Source of the DNA: Ostrinia nubilalis
Lineage: Eukaryota > Arthropoda > Insecta > Lepidoptera > Crambidae
Direction: 5' to 3'
Assembly (NCBI RefSeq): GCF_963855985.1
Contig: NC_087099.1
Coordinates: 14,786,001-14,850,000, forward strand
Length of the DNA stretch: 64,000 nucleotides
Shown here: piece after piece, positions 36,401 to 46,454 of the stretch
Position numbering within the stretch: the stretch's first letter is position 1
Layout of the letters: every line of letters begins with the position of its first letter
Notes under the pieces: generated by a model
What the model saw: the letters and a program-made list of their open reading frames with translations, nothing else
Databases searched by the model: none
Told to the model about the DNA's origin: nothing
Made by a program: the position numbers and the translations under genes

Positions 36401-38430
36401 AAAAATGTTGCAAGCACGGAAAATAGTATTTAAACTATTTTCACGCGTACAAAGTTGATTTTGTGGCGTCGAACCTTGGACCAGGCATATAGCTAAGCAA
36501 TGCAATCGTACAGGAGGGTACAAGGAAGAGAGGCAGCCACATTAGGTAACACAGAGTCGTTCAGGAGAATGTCAGGAAGAGGTGCAGCAACCGCAGTTAA
36601 GGAACGGCTGGGACGAACAAGGATAAGCGAATCAAACTCGTGAGCCTTGTTAGGGTTACACTGATTAAGGCGACCCTTTACAAGGCTTGGAAGCATGTGG
36701 GTAACAAGCCATTGGACGTGGAGAGGGTCATTAATTATACGTATATTTTCTACTTTGCCGAACTTTAGCGCGAGAACGGTTTGTCCAAAACATATGAATT
36801 TGGTCTTATTCATTGCAGGATTAAGTGCCTTTTAACCGTCATGAAGACCACTTTTCGATAGGGTAAGTCCTTTACGCGGTATAACCGGAAAACCGAAAAA
36901 ACGCCGCTTTCGGGGGCCCCCACCACTTAAGCACAACTCCGTCGATGTCGAAAACTTAGGAGAGTCTTCATGGGCAACCAATGAAGCCATTAAAGCAAAA
37001 AAATCTTTTGTAGGAATTATTTCCGATTTAATCAATTTTTGTGTTTAATTCTACTGGCCTAATGGGTACATTTTTCTAGAATGGGTGTTCAATGCATTGT
37101 ATAAATTTTTCCTACCTGGATGCCAAATAAAGCGACGTATAAGCTTTCAGAAAGCTTTGTTTCAGACCATTTAATTGTATTGTAGAAATCTAGGTTGATC
37201 CTGGAAGAGAAGTGAAATGGAAGGTGAAATGTATTAATTAATCATTTCTCAAGGTTATGATATGATGATCTGATCAAAACTATAAAATGTTTTGCTATAT
37301 GGACTTTCTATGAAAGACCGATTTCGCGCAGACGAAGCCAGGAGCGGACTCTAGTTTCAAATTGTCCGTTTTCGTATGGTGTGCATAGACAGTATATCTA
37401 TCTATCTGTCTAAACGTCCCCGGTCAAGGGTATACTCGTATATTGTACCAAGTAGATGCTGTAATCATAAAAAATGTCTTCTTCGAGACTCAAACCGGTT
37501 CTATCTTTTCGCAGAGGGACAGCCGTGGGCGCCGTTCTAATGTTTGGGCGGGTGGGGTCGGTGGCGGGCGCGAGCGCAGCGGGCTACTTCCTCGCCGCCG
37601 CCTGCGCAGGCACCTTCTATGGCTTCTCCGCGCTGCTGTTCTGTGAGTTCGTTCGTTCGTTTCAGCCGAAAGACGTCCACTGCTGGACAAAGGCCTCCAC
37701 GAATTTCCACAAAGACCGGTCCTGCGCCGCTCGCATCCAGGCACCTTCCGCGACCTTCACCAGATCGGCCTCATAAGAAAGCTCAAGGTCACCCAAAGGG
37801 CGATGGAGCGTGCTATGCTCGGAGTTTCCCTGCGTGATCGAATCAGAAATGAGGAGATCCGTAGGAGAACCAAAGTGACTGACAAACCCCCAGAATCGCT
37901 AAAATCAAGTTCTGTGAGTATCGAAAAAGAATAATCATCATCCTCGCACAGGACGCCCAATGCTGAATATAGGCCTCCCCTAATGATATCCAGATTGGCC
38001 AATGGATCCAAAATGTAGAGATATCGAACCAGACCATTTTCAGCCAAAAGACTTCCACTACTAGAAAAGGCATAGACGGCAGAATCTTCGTCCAGCAGTG
38101 GACGTTCGAACTAGAAAAGTGCTTGGCCTCCCCCAAGGATTTCCACAACGATCGGTTACCATTTTAAATATCTTAATTCTTATTAGAGGCACACAATGCG
38201 CCCTATAATGAGTAACTGATGATTCCAGATTTTTAGAGTAGGTACCTACTGCCAATATTGAAATGTAGATGCATTTGTATCGTGTGTTCCTTCTCTGAAA
38301 TCTACTACATCAAAGCAGTTACTTATTTAGTTTGCCTATTGTTCCAGTATGCGCAGCCCTTAGTTTCCTGCTGCCGACTCAACACGACTCGCACCGATCG
38401 TGTGACTACGAAGACACTGACGCCAGATGA
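30407..38430 (+). CDS. SV2-like MFS transporter, paralogue C (complete, 11 exons, 527 aa)
   Basis: Exons are 30407-30545, 31669-31830, 32200-32362, 32698-32819, 33160-33380, 33528-33688, 33772-33880, 34219-34415, 34935-35033, 37515-37642 and 38348-38430 (1584 nt, all in phase). The start ATG begins a longer cytoplasmic N-terminus (MSQVKTNTKKSEVY) with the family motif LEEAL. Helix 1 carries PAAACDLNL, exon 3 has motif A (GWAADSLGRK), exon 4 has SEMLPRRRRDA, exon 5 has ESPKFL, and CHLFPTTLRGTA spans exons 9-10. Intron 8 starts with GC, not GT (CAG|GCAAGT at 34416); no GT donor nearby keeps frame. Its 34219-34415/34935-35033 split lies at a different place from gene A's extra intron. Introns hold a 490-bp repeat, a SINE, a 1.4 kb foldback and LINE tails. 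Confidence 0.92.
30557..31047 (+). repeat. 490-bp interspersed repeat, copy 1 (uninterrupted)
   Basis: From CACAGAATAATAATAAGTAC to GAGATGAACAGGCCTG it matches the sequence at 49355-51485 with few differences, apart from a small indel and the Tc1-like insertion there. It begins about 11 bp after the gene C exon 1 donor. No protein is recognised. It shows the state before Tc1 insertion. Confidence 0.85.
31060..31240 (-). repeat. Interspersed repeat of the CAGGAGTTGCAGTGGTGGGA family
   Basis: This is the inverted copy of the repeat at 10008-10150, from GGGACTATTCCCACCTCTTG through CTGTGTAGCCAAGATCTACA and on into CAAGTTTGTCC. Confidence 0.6.
33925..34030 (+). repeat. tRNA-derived SINE in gene C intron 7
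   Basis: It shows CTCGAGATCC, AGGAACGC and a B-box-like GGATCGAACCC followed by GCCGCTGGACTAATAATTGT. It is related to the minus-strand SINE at 5515-5625. Confidence 0.55.
35641..37057. mobile_element. Large foldback with mirrored ORFs in gene C intron 9
   Basis: Two arms of about 580-600 bp (35641-36222 and 36454-37057) are inverted copies. They start CCAGTAGAATTAG and end GGTTCGACGCC with its inverse. Each arm encodes a 106-residue reading frame (35864-36184 plus; 36493-36813 minus) beginning NKTKFICFGQTVLAL. The right arm also keeps a 67-codon frame (36832-37035 minus) that has stops in the left arm. The loop holds Helitron-like sequence (GTTTGAACGCGCTAATCTTA). I do not recognise the proteins. 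Confidence 0.8.
37645..38150. repeat. RTE-like LINE tails, inverted against each other, in gene C intron 10
   Basis: 37645-37765 reads as a tail on the minus strand (GACGTCCACTGCTGGACAAA). 37770-37900 is coding-like on the plus strand (KLKVTQRAMERAMLGVSL, then RDRIRNEEIRRRTKVTD). 37930-38150 again has minus-strand tail pieces (AGGCCTCCCC, CCAGCAGTGGACG). Confidence 0.7.
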
Positions 38431-40663
38431 TGTACCAATATCTATTTAATATTTAAGTTGTAATCATGTAGCTTAACTTATTTATTAAAAACGTTTTAAC
38501 ACAAATTATGCGATATTTTCAGTCCAAGTCTTATCACAATCATCCTCGTTAAAGAGAAGCGACGAAAGTCTAATACTCTTCTTCTAACTACTCACACGAT
38601 GTCTAACAACTGAAGTCAAATTCCTATGTCACATTTTATGGCATGGCATTAGATAATGCCTTAGCACAACTTAGTTAGAAGGTTGGTCCTAAGGATAAGA
38701 CACAGTTTTGGAAAAAAAAATGTTTAGTCATAACAAAGATAAATCCGTATATCGGTAGTAGACCTATATTGTCTTCACATTAAGCACAGCAGACTGAAGT
38801 CCTAAGTTAAACTTTCACTTTAACATAAATAAATTCTTTAACTGGATTCAACTGGATCTAATTCGGTCTATGTTGCAATAGTACAATTAAATTTTCAATA
38901 GGTCAGAAGCTATCTGCTAACTTTGCACGCATAAACAGATGCAAATCGGATAAATATTATTAAATATTAATTACTGCAATTATAATGATTTATGTTACAC
39001 ATGGCTAATACATGATACATTTCTGACACTATCACTACTGACCTATGACAATCTATTGTTAGATCTTATGATGATATAATTTAGCGATTTATTTAGGTAA
39101 ACATTCACATGAAGTAATTCTTCTCAACAGGGCAGGTTGTTACTATCCTAGATGCATCTCACTTACATCAGGCGTGATTGAGATCAATTATCTGCCTTGT
39201 TTCGCAAAAAAAGAAAATTAAATTCCAGAAAATAATTTTTTTTTAAATCCAGTTGCAGATTCAGTTTTTTTCGCAGAGAGCAAGCTGCTCAATACAATTA
39301 ATGATTACGGAAATCGTAATCACATCCAATAATCTGACAAAGAAATGGTTGTTTTATCAGAGAAACACACCCTGTCTTATTTCCAAGATTGAGTCGTAAA
39401 ATCCATAGATAAGGATATCACATCTGTATGACTGCAGTAATGGACCCCCAACGGTCTAAAGTTCAAACCACGGTTATCATAGTTGATGTGGTACTATTAT
39501 GTAATAAGAAAGGCAGATACATAAATGGGCTAATGTGTCAACACATGACCCTGTAGGTAAGTCCTATCGTTCTAGTTCAATCCAAATTGTGACAGATTGT
39601 ATTTCATTGCTCGATTCGTCTTTTTAGAGTTCTGAAACAGAAGAAAAATCCATATAAGTTTCAGCTGTAGTCCGTATCCATTTCATCCAGCTTTCTTCTG
39701 TAGTCTCTCTATCAAGATTCTCAAGGGAATCAAATCTTATGGTTCTTTCGGTTGGTAGAGCCTCGCTACGGCGGAACTCTTAGTGCGCGACTTTTTGTAC
39801 GTAATTTTTTTTCACTACGTGACACGATCAAGAAATAACGTCACGGATATTGGTTTTTTAGGGGCAGGTATTGAGAAAGTAGGGGGGTGTCTGAAACATG
39901 TAGATATAGTCATAATCGGATAATTAATAACTTAGGCTTATTATTTATTAATCTAAATAACCATATCAGTTGCATGGCGGATGTAACATTTGTTGTTCGG
40001 CTGAGAACAGTCACCGTTTTATCAATGCATAAAAGATAATGAGGATTTTAACAATGGTTAGTCAAAATATGCAATCAATCGCTACTTGGCCTAGTCAAGT
40101 AACTAGAAGACTAGCTGAAGTTGAGAGTTTGAATCCCGCTGGGGGCACATACAATCATTAAATTATCCAGTACTAATATGTACAAACAGAGCTTTTCCTG
40201 AATTTCAGGATAAATGTTGTGATTATTTCAACAAGTTCCTTATTTCAGATTTACTTAAATTATTACATGAGATACAAAAAATAAAAGTAGGTTAAAAACG
40301 TAGGTGTGCTAAGCAGTTTATTAAAAGAAAATATGTTAATTGCTGACTCATGAATTTTCATATTATTGTAGTCATCATTGTAAATTGCTATGTTTTTTTG
40401 CAACTACGGGCTCCAAATCGTTTGTTTGGACAAGACGACACTGTCGTCATTTGCAGCTGGTGGACATTGTTGCTGAACACTTTAAAAAATATAGGAAATA
40501 GATTAGGTTTACACATTATCCGACAAAGGTTAAGTTTATGACCTGATTTTAAGCTTGCAAATCTCCATTTACTGCCAAAAATTAGTTAATTTGCTGGCCA
40601 GCAGCTTATCTAAGCTAAGACAAAGATGCTCTGAGATATAATCGACGTGCAGCCAGTATATTA

Positions 40664-40756
40664 ATCAGTACTCCGGCGCAGCAGCCAAGTGATGATCGCG
40701 GGCTTACTATAGTTAGTGGTAGTCTGCGCGCACGCAACTTTAGTCCCGAAAAGGTT
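40664..40756 (+). promoter_or_regulatory. Candidate transcription start and non-coding first exon of gene D
   Basis: An arthropod-like initiator (AATCAGTACT) is followed by a GC-richer 90-bp stretch (CCGGCGCAGCAGCCAAG) that stands out in AT-rich DNA and ends in a possible donor AAAAG|GTTGGT. Gene D's ATG exon has an acceptor-like TTTCTCCAG 20 bp upstream of the ATG, so an upstream non-coding exon is expected. The link is inference. Confidence 0.25.
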
Positions 40757-41596
40757 GGTGTTTTATTTATTTTCGGCATGATTAGACCTGTATGTTATTT
40801 TTATATAATAAAGTTAATGTTGTTGACTAATTCTGCGTTGCGTGTTGTGAAAAAATGTGTTTATCAGTGGAATTTAAAACAAAACATGACTCGAAAGTTG
40901 AAAAAAGAGTTTTGTTAAGTTATGAACTGTAATCATAATTTAACCTACCTATTTATCTTGTGTATTTAGGGTCACAAGACTCACAAGTGTATTTTTCTAA
41001 TAACATGCTTATTTATTTGTAACTCTTGGAGTAATATTTCACGCATGTGTACCTATAATTTAAAATGAGAGAATGCTACACATCTACAAAAGATAAGTCA
41101 TAAGGTAAACGGCTACTAGTTCGTGATAGTACGTAAGTTCGTAAGTTTTTTTTCTAGCTCAAATAATAAGCAAATGGAATATTATTTATAAAAATTCTTA
41201 ATTACTACAAAAACTCTATTATTTAAAGTATCTAAAAAACCAAGTACCAACATTGTGGCACCAAAAATGAGAGCAATACAAAGCTTCAAACTCTCAGAGA
41301 GCCAAAAACAGTCGTGCGGCGTGAAAATGTTGCTCTCACCGTAAGGTTAGCGCTCCAACTTCTTAAGCTTATAGAAAGGCGAAGAAACGTCCATTTGCAT
41401 AAAACTTGTAATAGTGGTTTCATGTGTTCCTTGACAATTGATTTGGCTTAGAAAAAAGTTATATGAAAACGTAGAATTCCTTTAAAATTGCGATTAATTG
41501 ACTCACGAAATAGCGTACATATTATTTTTCGGGTGTCCCGGGTGTTTCGTGATACTACGATTATGGATAATATTTTGATGCTTGGTTTTTAAATAC

Positions 41597-42889
41597 TAGG
41601 GCACTATTTAAGTTGTGAGCCTCGACAACATAACGTGTTGTTAGACGACATCTGATACTTTTAATGAAAAGTTTGACATTTTTGACTACAACCTTATTCA
41701 AAACTTTTTATCATTTGAGCACGTTTTGTATTATTAACATTGAATTGAAAATTATCTTGACTACAAAAACATGGAATTGACTTGCGGAAATTTACGCGCG
41801 AAGATTTATTATGACTTTCGACGTGGTTAATCAATACAAAACTGAAGCGGTCAGCCAAATTTCACTTTTGGTGATAAAGATCTGTCCTTTACTATTGTAA
41901 AACGCTAGTTTAAGAAGTATAATATTGTATGTCATTTGCTCACCAGTGAACTTTGCGAAAGTCGTCCAAAATGACTAATAGTGGCGGAAAACATTGATGT
42001 TGTCAGAAAAATGGAAGAGAAACCTCGTCATGTGATATATCGTAGGATTGAGATAATCCTAGGCTTTAATTCCACCAGCAGTAATAAAATATTGTATGAC
42101 CATATTATAGTTAATACGTTTTTTTCTCGCTGGATGTCACAAAATTTTTCAAACGCTCAATAGGACGCTTGTGTCGTTTAGTCCTTGGAAATGTTTGATA
42201 AATACGTTTAAAAAGCTTTAAAAGCCGTTTTTAAAATTGTGACAGTTGACGAATTAAGGATCTATGCATAATGATGCTGAAAATAAACAGCTATCGACTA
42301 TGGAGGTGATTTAAGATGAACCAATTCCAACCAAAGTCCCATGCGCTCGGAACACTTTGAAACTTACGGTCGCCTATTTTTCCGAAATATCCGATTATAT
42401 GACAGAAACGTCACTAGAGAAATGTAGAATGGTTAATTTTTAATAGTAAACAGCCACTTTTTTTCCAAAAGTCTTCAGTTTAATAAGGGAAACTGGCCAG
42501 CATAGTCGAATCGCCATTCGTGACGAAAATGTGAGCTTTTACACGTCTCGTCAAACAACTGACTATTTGAACACTCAAAATATGAAATAAACAGGTCCAA
42601 CGCTACAAAATTCTTGCTTGGAATCTAAACACTTCTTTTGGTACCCATTATATTAAAATTAAATACGTGAACAGCGATTTATGTAGCCAGAAGCAACTGT
42701 CGGTGCGGTCAAAAACCATGTTTTGGAGGTGCCTCAAGCTGAGTGGAAAAAATGCTATGAAAAGTGTTTCGGACACAATAAAAAGTACATAAATCATGAA
42801 AGACAATACCAATAAACGCAATCAATACCATTTTAATAATATACTACTTTGTTTTCATAGTTAGGCTCACAACTTAAATAGTGTCCCAC
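41597..42889 (+). pseudogene. mariner-family transposon with decayed transposase
   Basis: Inverted ends GGGCACTATTTAAGTTGTGA (41599) and TCACAACTTAAATAGTGTCC (to about 42886) bound 1.29 kb, the normal mariner size. The plus strand reads YYDFRRG near 41808 and then VAENIDVVRKMEEKPRHVIY with SSNKILYDHI near 41980-42110. Further on come IRDENVSFYTSRQTTDYLNTQ-like sequence near 42515 and VPQAEWKKCYEK near 42730. Multiple stops and frameshifts make it inactive. Confidence 0.85.
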
Positions 42890-43392
42890 GTAATTATTTA
42901 TGATAATTGAAATGTAAGTTATGAAACAAATAATACATTTATTTAATTTTCTCATGATCTAAATTCGGTATATGTTTCGTTCACTAGAATTTATATGACA
43001 CGAGTTTGAAGTTCACATAAATTACCAATTTTAAGATAAATTAGCATAAGTACTACCAGCGTAATTTTGGTTTTAATTCGATTCGTTTTATTTATCTTGG
43101 TTTATTTGTATTTTATATGGGATACCTATATAATAGTTAATTGACACAATTTGACAATAATCCATGAATTTTACTTGGGGAATTTGGAATAATCAGTATC
43201 ACGAAACAAGGAACCGTAATTATTGTTACTTTTTCCCAAGTTCGTGATATATAAATGTATAGTGTTAGGTACTTGTATGACACATAACATCAAAGAAATC
43301 GACATATTGTTTAGTTTTTAATACTTACCTACCTAAGTAATAAATTAATTAATTTTTACTATGAGTCATTGGCGTATATGGGGTTATTTTCA

Positions 43393-43560
43393 GGGGGGGG
43401 ACTACACTCACTTAAAGCAGCTCCAGAGGTGGGGGGTTAGTCCCCCCCCCCCCACATTTTTTAAACTTAGACTTGGATGAATATTTTCACTTATCGTTAG
43501 AAATAAAAAATCTAATTTTATGGGTACCAAGGGGGGGGGGGGGGGTAAGGCCCCCCTACA
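43393..43560. repeat. Long G and C homopolymer runs
   Basis: Runs of G (43394-43401, about 43531-43545) and C (about 43442-43453), joined by similar text (GGTTAG..CCCCACAT, GGTAAGG..CCCCTACAT), suggest a small tandem duplication. The run lengths may be sequencing-sensitive. Confidence 0.6.
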
Positions 43561-43919
43561 TTTCTGATGGTTATATAAATATTTTCACATATTGTTAGAA
43601 TAATAAATCAAAATTTTATACGAAGGTACGTACCTACCTAGCTAGACAGACTCACATTATTTATCATGAATATTTCAGGTAAGTACTATCGTCAATTTCA
43701 CAGAATTTATTTATTATAAATTTATACTATCGTTTTTAAATTTATTAAACCCTTAATCATTATTAAAATATCCTAACTCGATGCGTAAAACTTTATCCCG
43801 AAACAGGGGACATGAGTTCACGAACTTAGAAACAGAGGAAAATTTTATCACGAAACAGGATCCAAACAAGAGGTCCGCAGAACAATTAATATTAAAAAAA
43901 AGTTCAAACAATATAACTA

Positions 43920-44083
43920 TCTACTATATAAAAATAAGTCGGGTTTTCCTACCTGACGCTATAACTCCAGAACGCACGAACCGATTTCCACGGTTTTGCA
44001 TTTGTTGGAAAGGTCTCGGGCTCCGTGAGGTTTATAGCAAAGAAATGTAGTCCACGCGCGCGAAGCCGCGGGCGGAAAGCTAG
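43920..44083 (+). mobile_element. Short non-autonomous Helitron
   Basis: It starts with TC (TCTACTATATAAAAATAAGT), ends with a GC-rich stem (CGCGCGAAGCCGCGGGCG) followed by CTAG, and sits between A and T, as Helitrons do. The 164 bp carry no gene. The text GACGCTATAACTCCAG and GAACGCACGAACCGATTTCC is common in lepidopteran Helitrons. Confidence 0.75.
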
Positions 44084-44678
44084 TAATTTATGTATTAAGT
44101 TACTGTCAAAAGACCAAAGTTTAGCCTACAAAAGCTTTCATACTGATATCATGCTTGGTTATTTTTAAATAAATTGTTAAAGTCGTCAGATCCTTAATAT
44201 ACCGAAGTAGTCTTACCTTAATAGTCAATTTGAAATCAAATTTTCAAATAAATTAGGTCTTTTCTATTTATTTTCTTTTGCAATACATGGAAAAACAATA
44301 AATATTATTGCAGCTAATAATTAATATTGTTTTCTTAGTAGAGCATTGAAAAGCCTATTAGATAGCACAGCCTTCAACTTTAGGGCATCAAAGTACTGAC
44401 TATCGAACCCTAGAAAGAAAACTCCATGCAAGTTTATGCTGCATTTGTATTAAGCCCTATTTTCCTGTTATGCATAAGTGTGTTGATTCATGTCAATATT
44501 AAGATAATAGAGCCTACTTCAGGAGCTCTCGAGGTAAAGTGGAACATTACAAAATCCTTGAATTTCTAGCTGACACTCCAGAATCTATATCAAACGTGGA
44601 AATTGCAGATTTGGCCTGTACAAACCTAATACAACCAGTTGTAAACAAGGTAATTTACATAAATATAGTGTTCTACCC

Positions 44679-44876
44679 TTTTTTTTTTTTTGCGGGGAAA
44701 AAATGCGTTGAATCGCATACCTACCCTGCGGGGACAGGGTAGGTTATGTGGGGCTCACCAAGTCAGAAGGACGAGGCATACCCACTAAAAAGACCCCGGT
44801 GCTCCGTCACTCGCCATAAGTGGGAGGAAACTGTGGGTTTCCGGACAAAGCCTTCTCTACCACAGCCCCTCCCGGA
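44679..44876 (-). mobile_element. 5'-truncated non-LTR retroelement with target duplication
   Basis: A T-run at 44679 (a poly-A tail on the minus strand) opens a 198-bp insert. Both sides carry the same 13-bp direct repeat TAGTGTTCTACCC (44666-44678 and 44877-44889). The body (GGACGAGGCATACCCACTAA, GGGTTTCCGGACAAAGCC) is a familiar lepidopteran LINE 3' end. Confidence 0.85.
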
Positions 44877-46309
44877 TAGTGTTCTACCCTAACCTAACTG
44901 GGAGTGTAGACCTGAACCATCATGTGCCTCTGGTAGGTACTAGTTACCTAAATTAGAGAAGGTTATAATGCTCCTGCAGTGGAGACTAAACCAATGAGAC
45001 AAAGACCGATGATGACGAAGCTCAAATCTACGAATTTAGAGGGCACGTTAAGCCAAAATACAAAATCACACATATTTCTTTTTAAAATATTGACTCATAG
45101 AAATAACCAGGTATTAATTACTGAATAAATTGCCGATGCATCGTACTTGCTTCTAACAATAGATTTTCTAACTAATTACACTCACGATATGTCATTATCA
45201 AGGCATATCTAGATGAGATACAAATAAGAAAATATCTTTTCCCTATTGATTTTACCGGGACTCGAATACAGAACTGACTATAATTTGAATGTAATTAAAA
45301 GCAATTTCAGCTGATTAATAAAGACCAAAATAAAATTAGCCACTTTAGTCCTGAAATATTTCAAGCCATGAGATTGGTGTAAGTAGGTCATTGCCTTTAC
45401 ATAAACCAGTAATACGAGTATATTATAACTTAAATGCAATTAATATATTTCTAAAACTTGTTTTAATATAATTCCTAAAACAAGTTTTAGATACAGGGCG
45501 CATACAGGGTGATCGTAGAATTGATGTTACAATGTTGGGGCAATTTGAAACACAATATTGTAGGTTTCCGAATGAGAACAACCTTAAAGCATTCAAAGTA
45601 AGAGCATAGTTTCTGGGCAAAATCGCTTAAAAAAGCTAATTTCGAAGTATATTGGGACGTGTATAAGTGCCCTGAAAAAGGCCTAACTACGAACCAATAA
45701 AAAAAATCGTAAAGACCAAGTCTGTGTTTTTTTATAATTCGCAAATACTTTTTCACTCTGTATAAGAGTGCATTGCTCCTAATATTATGCATTTTCCCAC
45801 GGTCACCTGCTACGTTCACAGATAATTGAGTGTAAACATAAAAACTGGTCTTATCAGAAAGCGATGTGAACATACGTTAAACAATACAAGAGATACACGA
45901 GTATGTAGAGTAAACACCAAGGTTACCATTTGGACTTGTTTAAATATCTTTAAATAAAAAAATAGGTTAAGTACACATACTTCTTTATGGTTCTGTTGTC
46001 GTAGTATCAAATAGTGTATGTTCAGGTACTGCCTTGTTTTCCTGTCTGAATGAATAAATAAATAAATTAATTAATTGCAAATAGTCTTATCAGTATCACT
46101 AAACATCATCTCACTAAAGCAAGCTCTTTAATGTAGACTTTTTTTAACCTTCAAAACGGAAGGTTCTCAATTCGATTGGTTTTTTGGGTAACAAGCCTTT
46201 TAAATGTTTAAATGAAATATTCGGAAATGGATTTTATCGACTTTAGCTCAAAAAAGCTCTTAGGGCAAGTGCACATACATTTTGCAGGATTATTTCTATT
46301 GCTTTAACC

Positions 46310-46395
46310 GATTGAGTCCCAGACGGCATTAATTAATGTCATAACAATTGATTATTGTGTCTAGATTCGCGGAGCTTGAAGGATTAACGGATGCT
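46310..46395 (+). repeat. Interspersed repeat, copy 1
   Basis: ACCGATTGAGTCCCAGACGG through TTCGCGGAGCTTGAAGGATT matches 63628-63712 in gene D's last intron, with a few changes and a small indel. Confidence 0.75.
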
Positions 46396-46454
46396 GAAGT
46401 TGATAGGTATATCTACCAGCTGAATCTGCTGATATTACCACAGAATAATAATAA

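Noticed and set aside
45487..45873. 128-codon minus-strand ORF
   Set aside because: I do not recognise the protein, no partner exon or start context supports it, and the flank (ACAGGGTGATCGTAGAATTG) looks repeat-derived.
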